From assembly GCA_041306075.1 (NCBI GenBank), contig JBFYKH010000051.1, positions 1-22,785 on the forward strand: a DNA stretch of 22,785 nt, read 5' to 3'. Numbering within the stretch: the stretch's first letter is position 1; each line of letters starts with the position of its first letter. Below, one piece after another: positions 7,584 to 14,840 of this stretch. The notes under the pieces were generated by a model, which worked only from the letters and a program-made list of their open reading frames with translations, was not told where the DNA came from and did not search any database. The position numbers and the translations under genes are program-made. The DNA comes from JAHIYG01 sp041306075 (lineage in GTDB: Archaea > Altiarchaeota > Altiarchaeia > IMC4 > SCGC-AAA252-I15).

Positions 7584-8873
7584 ATGAGGATATCCGTGGT
7601 GGGCTCCGGATACGTCGGCCTGATAACGGCAGCCGGGATGGCGGAGAAGGGGCACCGGGTCGTGTGCGTGGACGTCGACAAAGGCAAGGTCGACATGATA
7701 AACGCCGGTAAGCCGCCCATATACGAGCGCGGCCTCAGGGAGATACTGGACCACGTGGTGCCTTCCGGATTGAAGGCGACCACGGACCTCGAGCCGGCAA
7801 TCCTCTCCACCGAAGTCACGTTCATATGCGTCGGCACCCCCTCTGACGACGACGGAAGCGTAAACCTCAGGTACGTCAAGGACGTCAGCTGCCAGATAGG
7901 GGGGATTCTGAGGAGGGCGAGGGACTACCATGTCATAGTGGTGAAGAGCACCATCATCCCCGGCTCGACCGAGGAGCACGTCATACCGATTCTGGAGAGG
8001 GAATCCGGGAAGAAGGCCGGACGCGACTTCGGAGTGGTGATGAACCCGGAATTCCTCAGGGAGGGCGTAGCCGTCGAGGACTTCATGGAGCCGGACAGGA
8101 TAGTGATAGGCTCCCACGACGCCCGCTCTGGCGACGTCATAGAGAGCCTCTACTACAAGTTCAAGGCCCCGGTCCTGAGGGTGAACCTGAGGACCGCTGA
8201 GATGATAAAGTACACGGCGAACGCTATGCTCGCGACGAAGATAAGCTTCATAAACGAGGTCGGCAACGTCTGCAAGAGGCTGGACGTGGACGTCTACGAC
8301 GTGGCCAAGGGCATCGGCATGGACCACAGGATAGGCCCCCACTTCATCAGCGCGGGCCCGGGATTCGGGGGGAGCTGCTTCCCGAAGGACGTCAAGGCCC
8401 TCCTCCACAAGGCGTCCGATGTCGGCGTCAAGACGAGGCTCCTAGAGAGCGTCCTGGCCGTCAACGACGCGCAGCCGACTGTGATGCTGAGGCTCCTGAC
8501 TGCGGGACGGAAGCTCAAGGGCGCGAAGGTCGCGGTGCTCGGCCTCGCGTTCAAGGCCGGGACCGACGACATGAGGGAGAGCCCGGCGATACCGATAGTC
8601 GAGGGGCTCCTGAAGGAGGGCGCGGAGGTCGCGGCATACGACCCGGCGGCATTGGACAACGCAAGATGCGTGTTCGGAGACAGGATAGCGTATGCGCGGT
8701 CGGTGAAGGGCGCCGTGGCAGGCGCAGATCTTGCAGTCGTCGTCACGGAATGGCCGGAGTTCAAGACGCTGGACCTGTCCGGGATGGCGAAGAAGAGCGT
8801 CTTCGACGCAAGGCACGTGGTGAACAGGGACCTACTGCCAGACGACGTGGAATACGAGGGGCTCTGCTGGTGA
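7584..8873 (+). CDS. ugd: UDP-glucose 6-dehydrogenase
   Basis: A protein of 429 residues that oxidises UDP-glucose to UDP-glucuronate with two NAD+ in the cytoplasm. The N-terminal NAD-binding motif is VVGSGYVGLITAAGMAEKG (residues 5-23). The catalytic cysteine lies in GFGGSCFPKD, near residue 261-263, and the C-terminal UDP-binding domain has GLAFKAGTDDMRESPA. The ATG at 7584 opens the protein two residues before the first beta-strand and lies 27 bases from the TATA-like box shared with the Lrp gene. A hairpin follows the stop, and the next gene (galU) has its own AT-rich upstream region, but the pathway continues there: GalU supplies UDP-glucose and the decarboxylase uses UDP-glucuronate. 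Confidence 0.96.
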   Translation: MRISVVGSGYVGLITAAGMAEKGHRVVCVDVDKGKVDMINAGKPPIYERGLREILDHVVPSGLKATTDLEPAILSTEVTFICVGTPSDDDGSVNLRYVKDVSCQIGGILRRARDYHVIVVKSTIIPGSTEEHVIPILERESGKKAGRDFGVVMNPEFLREGVAVEDFMEPDRIVIGSHDARSGDVIESLYYKFKAPVLRVNLRTAEMIKYTANAMLATKISFINEVGNVCKRLDVDVYDVAKGIGMDHRIGPHFISAGPGFGGSCFPKDVKALLHKASDVGVKTRLLESVLAVNDAQPTVMLRLLTAGRKLKGAKVAVLGLAFKAGTDDMRESPAIPIVEGLLKEGAEVAAYDPAALDNARCVFGDRIAYARSVKGAVAGADLAVVVTEWPEFKTLDLSGMAKKSVFDARHVVNRDLLPDDVEYEGLCW

Positions 8874-8876
8874 GAA

Positions 8877-8891
8877 CGCGCCAAATGCGCG
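8877..8891 (+). terminator. GC hairpin directly after ugd
   Basis: CGCGC (8877-8881) and GCGCG (8887-8891) form a perfect 5-bp stem with a 5-base loop, three bases after the ugd stop codon. A T-rich stretch follows at 8899-8910. It could end the ugd transcript, though intrinsic termination in archaea usually depends on the T-run more than on the stem. Confidence 0.4.
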
Positions 8892-8899
8892 AAGTCGCC

Positions 8900-8908
8900 C
8901 TTATTATT
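8900..8908 (+). promoter_or_regulatory. Possible TATA-like box of the galU operon
   Basis: CTTATTATT is centred 31 bases before the galU ATG at 8935, which would give a leader of about five bases. It is less certain than the other boxes because the spacing is longer. Confidence 0.4.
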
Positions 8909-8934
8909 TCATAGTGATATTATCTCCTAAGACC

Positions 8935-9852
8935 ATGAAAGCAGTCATCCCGGCCGCGGGCCTCGGCACGAGGTTCCTGCCGGCCACGAAGAGCCAGCCG
9001 AAGGAGATGCTGCCGCTCGTCGACAAGCCGAGCATACAGTTCGTCGTGGAGGAGTGCGTGGCCTCCGGCATCGACGACATACTTATCATCACCGGCCGCG
9101 GGAAGCGGGCGATAGAGGACCATTTCGACCGGAGCGTCGAGCTCGAGGAGGTCCTTGAGGAGGAGGGGAAGCGGGACCTGAAGGGGATGATGGAGGACAT
9201 CGCCGGCATGGTGGACATCCACTACATCAGGCAGAAGAAGGCGCTCGGCCTCGGCCACGCAGTCCTGTGCGCGGAGAAGCACGTCGGCGACGAGCCCTTC
9301 GCGGTCCTCCTGGGCGACGACATAGTCTTCGCCAGGAAGCCGTGCACGAGGCAGCTCTATGAGCACCACAAGGCCGTCGGAGCCTCGGTCATTGCGGTGG
9401 AGCGGGTGCCTGCGAGCAGGATTTCAAGCTACGGGGTCATCAAGGGCCGGGAGGTCGAGAAGGGCCTCCACGAGATAGGAGACCTCGTCGAGAAGCCGAA
9501 GCCCGAGGACGCGCCAAGCGACCTTGGTATCATCGGCAGGTACATGCTCACGCCCGGGATATTCGACTGCCTCAGGAGGACGAAGAGGGGGGCCGGGGGC
9601 GAAATCCAGCTGACCGACGGCCTCAGGATACTGAAGAGGAGCCAAAGGATGTATGGGTGGGAGTTCGAGGGCGTCAGGTACGACCTCGGCAACAAGTTCG
9701 AGTACCTTAAGGCGTCGATAGAGTACGGGGTGGCGCACCCTGAGGTCGGGCCCAGGCTCAGGGAGTACCTCGGGGCGTTCAGCCTCGACGGCGTAGTCGA
9801 GAAGCTTCGCCCGTACGATTTCGCCGCCCGGGGGAGGCGCGGACGGAAATGA
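8935..9852 (+). CDS. galU: UTP-glucose-1-phosphate uridylyltransferase
   Basis: A protein of 305 residues that makes UDP-glucose and PPi from UTP and glucose-1-phosphate. The nucleotide-binding start MKAVIPAAGLGTRFLPATK and the following QPKEMLPLVDKPSIQ are diagnostic of bacterial-type GalU. LLGDDIVF carries the metal-binding Asp, and GDLVEKPKPEDAPSDLGIIG is the conserved sugar-binding region. A GTG 21 bases upstream (8914) is in frame, but the family starts at the ATG at 8935, so the latter is chosen. The stop overlaps the next start in ATGA. First gene of a four-gene plus-strand operon for sugar nucleotide and pentose metabolism. Confidence 0.95.
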   Translation: MKAVIPAAGLGTRFLPATKSQPKEMLPLVDKPSIQFVVEECVASGIDDILIITGRGKRAIEDHFDRSVELEEVLEEEGKRDLKGMMEDIAGMVDIHYIRQKKALGLGHAVLCAEKHVGDEPFAVLLGDDIVFARKPCTRQLYEHHKAVGASVIAVERVPASRISSYGVIKGREVEKGLHEIGDLVEKPKPEDAPSDLGIIGRYMLTPGIFDCLRRTKRGAGGEIQLTDGLRILKRSQRMYGWEFEGVRYDLGNKFEYLKASIEYGVAHPEVGPRLREYLGAFSLDGVVEKLRPYDFAARGRRGRK

Positions 9853-10784
9853 GGCGCGCACTCGTCACCGGCGGCGCGGGATTCCTCGGCTCGCACATAT
9901 GCGACCGCCTACTATCGGACGGATGGTCCGTCGTGTGCATGGACAACCTGGTGACCGGCAGCCTCAGGAACATATCCCACCTCAGAGGCGACGTGCGCTT
10001 CGAGTTCATACACCACGACGTGAGCCGGCACATAGACGTCGAAGGGGATGTGGACTACGTCCTGCACTTCGCATGCCCCGCAAGCCCGGTGGACTACCAG
10101 CGGCTGCAGATACAGACGATGAAGGTAGACTCCCTGGGGACACTTAACACCCTCGGCGTCGCGAAGGCCTGCGGAGCGAAGTACCTGCAGGCCTCCACCT
10201 CCGAGGTGTACGGGGACCCGCTGGTGCATCCGCAGCCGGAAAGCTACTGGGGGAACGTGAACCCTATAGGCTTGAGGAGCGTCTACGACGAGTCTAAGAG
10301 GTTCAGCGAGGCCCTTGTGATGGCGTACCGCCGCACCCACGGCCTCGACACAAGGATTGTGAGGATATTCAACACCTACGGGCCGAGGATGCGGGCGGAC
10401 GACGGGAGGGTGGTGCCCGCTTTCATATCGCAGGCCCTGAGGGGCGAGGACTTGACGGTGTTCGGCGACGGCAGGCAGACGAGGAGCTTCTGCTACGTGG
10501 ACGACGAGATAGAGGGGATTATGCGGCTGATGAAGTCGGATTATCACGAGCCCGTGAACATCGGGAACCCTGACGAGTACAACATGCTAGAGTTCGCCAA
10601 GAACGTTCTTGAGCTGACAGGCTCGAAATCCAGGATAACCCATAAGCCGCTGCCCGCCGACGACCCGCGGGTCAGGTGCCCGGACATCGCCCTAGCTAGG
10701 AGGCTCCTGAAGTGGGAGCCGAAGGTGAAGCTCGGGGACGGGCTCAAGAGGACGATAGGATACTTCCGCGAGGTCGTGAAGTGA
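9849..10784 (+). CDS. uxs: UDP-glucuronate decarboxylase (UDP-xylose synthase)
   Basis: A 311-residue extended short-chain dehydrogenase. It has the NAD-binding TGGAGFLGSH (residues 7-16), the family hallmarks HFACPASPVDYQ and HPQPESYWGNVNPIG, and the catalytic Tyr146 and Lys150 in SVYDESK. RIFNTYGPRM and the substrate-binding FGDGRQTRSFCYVDD follow. The HFACPASPVDY and ESYWGNVNPIG motifs separate UDP-xylose synthases from dTDP-glucose dehydratases and GalE. The enzyme converts UDP-glucuronate to UDP-xylose with a bound NAD+. The ATG overlaps the galU stop (ATGA), and its stop overlaps the next GTG start. With galU and ugd beside it, all steps from glucose-1-phosphate to UDP-xylose are encoded here. 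I use uxs as the descriptive symbol. Confidence 0.92.
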   Translation: MRRALVTGGAGFLGSHICDRLLSDGWSVVCMDNLVTGSLRNISHLRGDVRFEFIHHDVSRHIDVEGDVDYVLHFACPASPVDYQRLQIQTMKVDSLGTLNTLGVAKACGAKYLQASTSEVYGDPLVHPQPESYWGNVNPIGLRSVYDESKRFSEALVMAYRRTHGLDTRIVRIFNTYGPRMRADDGRVVPAFISQALRGEDLTVFGDGRQTRSFCYVDDEIEGIMRLMKSDYHEPVNIGNPDEYNMLEFAKNVLELTGSKSRITHKPLPADDPRVRCPDIALARRLLKWEPKVKLGDGLKRTIGYFREVVK

Positions 10785-11704
10785 AGAGGGTGCTGGTGAC
10801 CGGAGGGGCGGGTTTCATCGGCTCGAACACCGTCGACCTCCTCGTCAGGAGGGGATATGACGTGTCCGTCGTCGACGACCTGTCCACCGGCAGGAAGGGG
10901 AACCTGAATAGGGAGGCGTCCTTCAGGAGGTGCGACATCACGTCTAAGGCGCTGGACGGTGTTTTCAGGAAGGAGAGGCCAGACGCGGTAGTCCATCTCG
11001 CAGCCCAAATCAACGTCCGCAGAAGCATCGAGGAGCCGGGCTTCGACGCCAGGGTGAACGTCCTCGGGACCCTGAACGTCCTGGAGTCCTCGAGGAGGCA
11101 CGGAGTCGCCAAGGTCGTCTACGCATCGTCAGGCGGCGCAGTATACGGGGAGCCGAAGCGCAACCCGGTCGGCGAGGACCATCCGGCGAAGCCCATCTGT
11201 CCGTACGGGGCGTCTAAATACGCCGGCGAGAAGATGCTCGAAGTCTACGGAGGCCTCCACGGACTCGACTACAACATAGTCAGGTACGGCAACGTCTACG
11301 GCCCCAGGCAGGACCCGCACGGCGAAGCCGGCGTCACAGCCATATTCACGGGCCTCCTACTCAGGGGAAAGAGGCCGACGATATTCGGCGACGGCAGGCA
11401 GAGCCGGGACTTCTGCTTCGTCGGCGACGTCGCTGAGGCGAACCTCGCCGCATTAGGGAGGAGGGGCCGCTCCCGGGTCTACAACATCGGAAGCGGGAGG
11501 GAGACTTCCGTGAACGAACTGGCCGCCAGGCTGGCTGAGGCCGCCGGCGCGGACTTGAAGCCGAGGCACGGGCCGGCGGTGGCCGGCGAGGTAAGGAGGA
11601 TAGTCCTTGATGTCTCGCGGGCGAGGCGGGAGCTCAAGTGGAGGCCGAAGACCGGCCTGACCGAGGGCTTAGATGCAACTGTGGGGTGGGTGAGGGATGC
11701 CTAA
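10781..11704 (+). CDS. GalE-like NAD-dependent sugar nucleotide epimerase
   Basis: A 307-residue extended short-chain dehydrogenase. It has the NAD motif TGGAGFIGS near the N-terminus, VVHLAAQINVRRSIEEP, catalytic Tyr142 and Lys146 in PYGASKYAGE, and RYGNVYGPRQDPHGEAG. This fits the archaeal UDP-glucose/UDP-galactose 4-epimerase group. The start is the GTG at 10781, whose GTGA overlaps the stop of the preceding gene; this starts the protein directly at the first beta-strand (VKRVLVTGG). An ATG further upstream would lie inside the decarboxylase. Position after the UDP-xylose synthase makes UDP-xylose 4-epimerase (giving UDP-arabinose) or UDP-glucuronate 4-epimerase possible as well as GalE; sequence alone does not decide. 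Its end overlaps rpe by eight bases. Confidence 0.88.
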   Translation: MKRVLVTGGAGFIGSNTVDLLVRRGYDVSVVDDLSTGRKGNLNREASFRRCDITSKALDGVFRKERPDAVVHLAAQINVRRSIEEPGFDARVNVLGTLNVLESSRRHGVAKVVYASSGGAVYGEPKRNPVGEDHPAKPICPYGASKYAGEKMLEVYGGLHGLDYNIVRYGNVYGPRQDPHGEAGVTAIFTGLLLRGKRPTIFGDGRQSRDFCFVGDVAEANLAALGRRGRSRVYNIGSGRETSVNELAARLAEAAGADLKPRHGPAVAGEVRRIVLDVSRARRELKWRPKTGLTEGLDATVGWVRDA

Positions 11705-12356
11705 GCTCATCGCGCCGTCGATACTGTCCGCCGACTTCACGAGGCTCGGCGAGGAGTTGAAGGCGGTGGAGGACGCCGGCGCGGACTGGATACACTTCGA
11801 CGTGATGGACGGGAGGTTCGTCCCGAACATAAGCTTCGGCATACCGGTCCTCGAGTCCATCAGGGGGGCGTCGGGCCTAGTCTTCGACGTGCACCTGATG
11901 GTGGAGGCGCCCGAGAGGTTCTTCGACGCGTTCAGGAAGGCGGGGGCGGACCTGTTGACGGTGCACGCGGAGGCGGCGCCGAACCTCGAGGCCACGCTCA
12001 AGAGCATACACGACACGGGAGCTAAGGCGGGAGTTGCCCTCAAGCCCGGGACGCCGTTAGCCAGGGTGCTTCCCATACTCGATGACATAGACCTTCTGTT
12101 ACTCATGGGCGTGGAGCCCGGCTTCGGCGGCCAAAGCTACGACCGGCAGGTCACCGGGAAGATTGCGAGGGCGCGGGAGGCCGTCGACAAGGCCGGCGCC
12201 GGCACGCTCATCGAGGTCGACGGGGGAGTCAACGACAAGACCGCGGCCGAAATCTCGGAGGCCGGTTGCGACGTCTTTGTGGCAGGCTCGTACGTTTTCA
12301 GGCATCCGAAGGGGGCGGCTTACGCGATTTCGAACCTCCGCCGGGGTACGGGATGA
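11697..12356 (+). CDS. rpe: Ribulose-phosphate 3-epimerase
   Basis: A 219-residue TIM-barrel enzyme that interconverts ribulose-5-phosphate and xylulose-5-phosphate. Family motifs are all present: APSILSADFTRLGEE at the start, HFDVMDGRFVPNISFG (His33, Asp35 metal ligands), DVHLMVEAPERF, VEPGFGGQ, EVDGGVNDKTA with the catalytic Asp, and the phosphate-binding FVAGSYVFRHP at the C-terminus. The ATG lies eight bases inside the end of the epimerase gene, so this is the last gene of the galU operon. Xylulose-5-phosphate is a transketolase substrate, and the two transketolase genes lie 510 bases downstream. Confidence 0.96.
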   Translation: MPKLIAPSILSADFTRLGEELKAVEDAGADWIHFDVMDGRFVPNISFGIPVLESIRGASGLVFDVHLMVEAPERFFDAFRKAGADLLTVHAEAAPNLEATLKSIHDTGAKAGVALKPGTPLARVLPILDDIDLLLLMGVEPGFGGQSYDRQVTGKIARAREAVDKAGAGTLIEVDGGVNDKTAAEISEAGCDVFVAGSYVFRHPKGAAYAISNLRRGTG

Positions 12357-12385
12357 TTTCCCTCATTCGAGAAGCCGATATTCAT

Positions 12386-12393
12386 CTTTTATT
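12386..12393 (+). promoter_or_regulatory. TATA-like box of the 110-aa orphan gene
   Basis: CTTTTATT is centred 26-27 bases before the ATG at 12416, with no Shine-Dalgarno site in between, as expected for a leaderless gene. Confidence 0.55.
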
Positions 12394-12415
12394 CATGTGA
12401 TGCGGATAATCTACT

Positions 12416-12748
12416 ATGGGCTTGAAGGAACTGAGCGTTGTGAATCCGTCCCTTGGGCAGCCGATGGGCGACTGTTCGCTTCTCCTTGAGCAGGCTGGGA
12501 CTAAGATGGACCTTCTTAGAGTCAGGGTTAGACCGGTCGGGAAGAGCGCAAATTTCGGGGAAAAGCCGGTGGTAAAGACTGTAGCCGAGCTTAAGACGCT
12601 GAAAATCCCGGCGCAGGAGTATAACCTTATGGTCGAGGTCCTGGGTAGAACCGATGATTCGGTTCAGGGCAAGACAAGCCTCGAATGCCTCATGGGCGCC
12701 ATACTGAAGGTCGAGTCTGAGAACGCGAAGAAGGCGAAGGGTAAGTGA
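12416..12748 (+). CDS. Small basic protein of unknown function
   Basis: A 110-residue protein that I do not recognise. It has no signal peptide or membrane segment. The middle is rich in Val, Leu and Lys with alternating beta-like stretches (LLRVRVRPVG; EYNLMVEVLG), and the end is a Lys-rich tail (ENAKKAKGK). There are two cysteines (in GDCSLLL and LECLMG). Codon use differs from its neighbours: many CTT, GTT, AGA and GAT codons, whereas nearby genes nearly always use C or G at the third position. It has its own promoter-like box and stands alone between rpe and transketolase. The clean box-to-ATG spacing supports a real, separately transcribed gene. No function is proposed. Confidence 0.65.
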   Translation: MGLKELSVVNPSLGQPMGDCSLLLEQAGTKMDLLRVRVRPVGKSANFGEKPVVKTVAELKTLKIPAQEYNLMVEVLGRTDDSVQGKTSLECLMGAILKVESENAKKAKGK

Positions 12749-12826
12749 CGTAGCCCCGGGCCGTCGAATCTGGGATTTGAGTATGATGAGGTAGTATCTC
12801 GTATTAGGGGCGTGCAATCCGCCGGG

Positions 12827-12835
12827 ATATTTAAC
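12827..12835 (+). promoter_or_regulatory. Possible TATA-like box of the transketolase genes
   Basis: ATATTTAAC is centred 36 bases before the ATG at 12867, which would give a leader of about ten bases. It overlaps the left arm of an inverted repeat. Confidence 0.4.
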
Positions 12836-12853
12836 TATCTGTTCGATAGTTAA
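12831..12853 (+). promoter_or_regulatory. Perfect inverted repeat in the transketolase promoter, candidate operator
   Basis: TTAACTATC (12831-12839) and GATAGTTAA (12845-12853) are perfect 9-bp complements with a 5-base spacer. The repeat overlaps the likely TATA box and ends 13 bases before the ATG of the first transketolase gene. As DNA it could bind a dimeric repressor; as RNA it would only matter if transcription starts upstream of it. Confidence 0.5.
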
Positions 12854-12866
12854 TGGGCGTGGTCGG

Positions 12867-13685
12867 ATGGCTGATGAAGTGTTGGAGAAGCTGAAGGCAA
12901 AGTCTAAGCTCGTGAGAAAGCACATCCTGGAGATGACGACGGAGGCTGCGAGCGGCCATCCCGGCGGCAGCATGTCCGCCCTCGACATCATAGTCACGCT
13001 GTACTTCTACAAGATGCGGCACGACCCGAAGAACCCCTCATGGGCCGGCCGCGACAGGTTCATACTCTCGAAGGGCCACGCGTCGCCGGCGCTCTACAGC
13101 GTCCTTGCGGAGTGCGGCTACTTCCCGGTGCACGAGCTCAGGAGGTTCAGGCACGTCGACAGCTTCCTCGAAGGCCACCCCTGCAGGAAGACGGTCCCTG
13201 GCGTGGACGTCTCCACCGGCTCCCTCGGGCAGGGGCTGAGCATCGCGGTCGGTCTCGCGCTCGCCGGGAGGCTCGACGGCGGCGGCCACAGGATATACGC
13301 GGTCCTCGGCGACGGGGAGACGCAGGAGGGCCAAATCTGGGAGGCGGCGATGGCCGCGACCCACTACAAGCTCGACAACCTCTGCGCGATACTGGACCGC
13401 AACAGCCTCCAGATAGACGGCTCCACCGAGGAGGTCATGTCCATCGAGCCAATCGCGGACAAGTGGGCGAGCTTCGGCTGGAACGTCCTCACGATAGACG
13501 GCCACGACATAGCGGCCATAATGAAGGCCTTGGACGACGCGCAGCTTCTGAAGGACGCCCCGACGATGGTGATAGCGCACACCACCAAGGGCAAGGGCGT
13601 GTCGTTCATGGAGAACGTCTGCGAATACCACGGGAAACCGCTCTCGAAGGACCAGCTGTGCGAGGCCCTGAAGGAGCTGACCTGA
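12867..13685 (+). CDS. tkt: Transketolase, N-terminal (thiamine diphosphate-binding) subunit
   Basis: A 272-residue protein matching the first third of full-length transketolases, as in other archaea with split enzymes. ASGHPGGSMSALDI (near residue 30) and RFILSKGHASPALYS carry substrate- and cofactor-binding histidines. The thiamine diphosphate motif begins GDGETQEGQIWEA and ends with DRNSLQIDG, which supplies the Mg2+ ligands. It works together with the next gene to move two-carbon units between sugar phosphates in the cytoplasm. The ATG at 12867 follows an inverted repeat; no strong Shine-Dalgarno site is seen. The C-terminal subunit begins two bases after its stop. Confidence 0.95.
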   Translation: MADEVLEKLKAKSKLVRKHILEMTTEAASGHPGGSMSALDIIVTLYFYKMRHDPKNPSWAGRDRFILSKGHASPALYSVLAECGYFPVHELRRFRHVDSFLEGHPCRKTVPGVDVSTGSLGQGLSIAVGLALAGRLDGGGHRIYAVLGDGETQEGQIWEAAMAATHYKLDNLCAILDRNSLQIDGSTEEVMSIEPIADKWASFGWNVLTIDGHDIAAIMKALDDAQLLKDAPTMVIAHTTKGKGVSFMENVCEYHGKPLSKDQLCEALKELT

Positions 13686-13687
13686 AC

Positions 13688-14626
13688 ATGGAATGCACTG
13701 ACGACCCCAGGAAGGCGTACGGGAAGGCCCTCGTCGAGCTCGGGGGGGAGCGCGGGGACGTAGTCGTCGTCGACGCGGACCTGAGCTCGTCCACGCAGAC
13801 GAGGATGTTCGCGAAGGCCTACCCGGGCCGGTTCTTCAACGTCGGGTGCGCGGAGCAGAACCTGATGGGCCTGTCCGCCGGCCTCGCCCTCGGCGGCAAG
13901 ACGGTGTTCGCAAGCGCGTTCGCCATGTTCGGCGCCGGCCGCGGGTGGGAGCAGATAAGGAACACCATAGCCTACGACAGGTTGAACGTGAAGATTGTGC
14001 TCACCCATGCGGGGATAACGGTCGGCAAGGACGGGTCAAGCCACCAGATAATAGAGGACCTGGCGTTGATGAGGGTGATACCGGGGATGAAGGTGCAGGT
14101 GCCTGCAGACGCCGCGGAGACGAGGGCGCTCGTGAGGGCGGCCGCATCCTATGACGGGCCGGTCTATATCAGGCTTACGAGGGAGAAGGTCCCGGCCATC
14201 TTCAAGGACTACTGCTATGACACCGACCGGGCCATAGTACTCCACGAAGGCTCGGACGCGACCATAATAGCCTGCGGATACATGCTCGCCGAGGCGCTGA
14301 TTGCGGCGAAGGACCTGAAGGAGGAGGGCCTGAACGTCGGCGTCGTCAACATGCACACCATAAAGCCCATAGACTCCGAAGCCATAGTCAAGGCCGCCCG
14401 CGCGACGGGAGCCATCGTCACCGCGGAGGAGCACAGCATCATAGGCGGCCTCGGAGGCGCGGTCGCCGAAGTGTTGTCCGAGAACTGCCCGGCCCCGCTC
14501 ATGCGCATCGGCATACGCGACATCTTCGGGAAATCCGGAGACCCCAAGGACCTCATGGCCAGATACAAACTGAAACCCCACGACATCGCGAAGGCCGTGA
14601 AGGACGCGATAGCCGCGAAGAAGTAG
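13688..14626 (+). CDS. tkt: Transketolase, C-terminal (pyrimidine-binding) subunit
   Basis: A 312-residue protein completing the transketolase. FFNVGCAEQNLMGLSAGLAL carries the glutamate that activates the thiamine ring; TVFASAFAMF and HAGITVGKDGSSHQ are the pyrimidine and substrate motifs, and the last 120 residues form the transketolase C-terminal domain (ATIIACGYMLAEAL; TAEEHSIIGGLGGAVAE). The start is the ATG two bases after the first subunit; translation must be coupled. Its TAG stop directly abuts the stop of hypC on the other strand, leaving no spacer between convergent genes. Along with rpe it provides a non-oxidative pentose phosphate route to ribose-5-phosphate. Confidence 0.95.
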   Translation: MECTDDPRKAYGKALVELGGERGDVVVVDADLSSSTQTRMFAKAYPGRFFNVGCAEQNLMGLSAGLALGGKTVFASAFAMFGAGRGWEQIRNTIAYDRLNVKIVLTHAGITVGKDGSSHQIIEDLALMRVIPGMKVQVPADAAETRALVRAAASYDGPVYIRLTREKVPAIFKDYCYDTDRAIVLHEGSDATIIACGYMLAEALIAAKDLKEEGLNVGVVNMHTIKPIDSEAIVKAARATGAIVTAEEHSIIGGLGGAVAEVLSENCPAPLMRIGIRDIFGKSGDPKDLMARYKLKPHDIAKAVKDAIAAKK

Positions 14627-14839
14627 TCAGCCCTCAATCTCGCGTATCAGCCTGAGCGTCTCCTTCGCGTCCTGCCGGGTCAGCTTCTGTATTATCATCG
14701 AGCCGTGGACTAGGACGTGGTCCCCCGTCTTGAGTCCCCTGACCAGGGACGAGTCGACGGTCCTGACTTCTCCTTCGACGTCCACCTTCGCCGACAGCCC
14801 CTCGACCGCCAGCACCTTCACGGGTTCCGCAAGACACAT
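14627..14839 (-). CDS. hypC: HypC/HupF hydrogenase maturation chaperone
   Basis: A 70-residue protein starting MCLAEPVKVLAVEG. The N-terminal Met-Cys is the hallmark of HypC: this cysteine (after Met removal) helps carry the Fe(CN)2CO group, with HypD, to the hydrogenase large subunit. The small OB-fold pattern follows, with VDSSLVRGLKTGDHVLVHGS. It begins one base after the stop of the large subunit it presumably serves and is the last gene of the hydrogenase operon. HypA, B, D, E and F are not in the window. Confidence 0.95.
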   Translation of the reverse strand: MCLAEPVKVLAVEGLSAKVDVEGEVRTVDSSLVRGLKTGDHVLVHGSMIIQKLTRQDAKETLRLIREIEG

Positions 14840-14840
14840 A

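Noticed and set aside
7532..7879. Longer N-terminus for the Lrp regulator
   Set aside because: It would cross the divergent promoter and the start of ugd; the family begins right at the helix-turn-helix.
8914..8934. GTG start 21 bases upstream for galU
   Set aside because: GalU proteins begin with MKAVIPAAG; the upstream start is only about 10 bases from the TATA-like box, too close for the transcript to include it.
12755..12780. A stretch (GTCGAATC and nearby GC pairs) recalling a tRNA T-arm
   Set aside because: No matching acceptor, D or anticodon arms could be built around it on either strand.
12783..12789. ATGATGA matching the C box of a box C/D guide RNA
   Set aside because: No D box (CTGA) follows within the 50-60 bases such RNAs occupy; the next CTGA is inside the transketolase gene.
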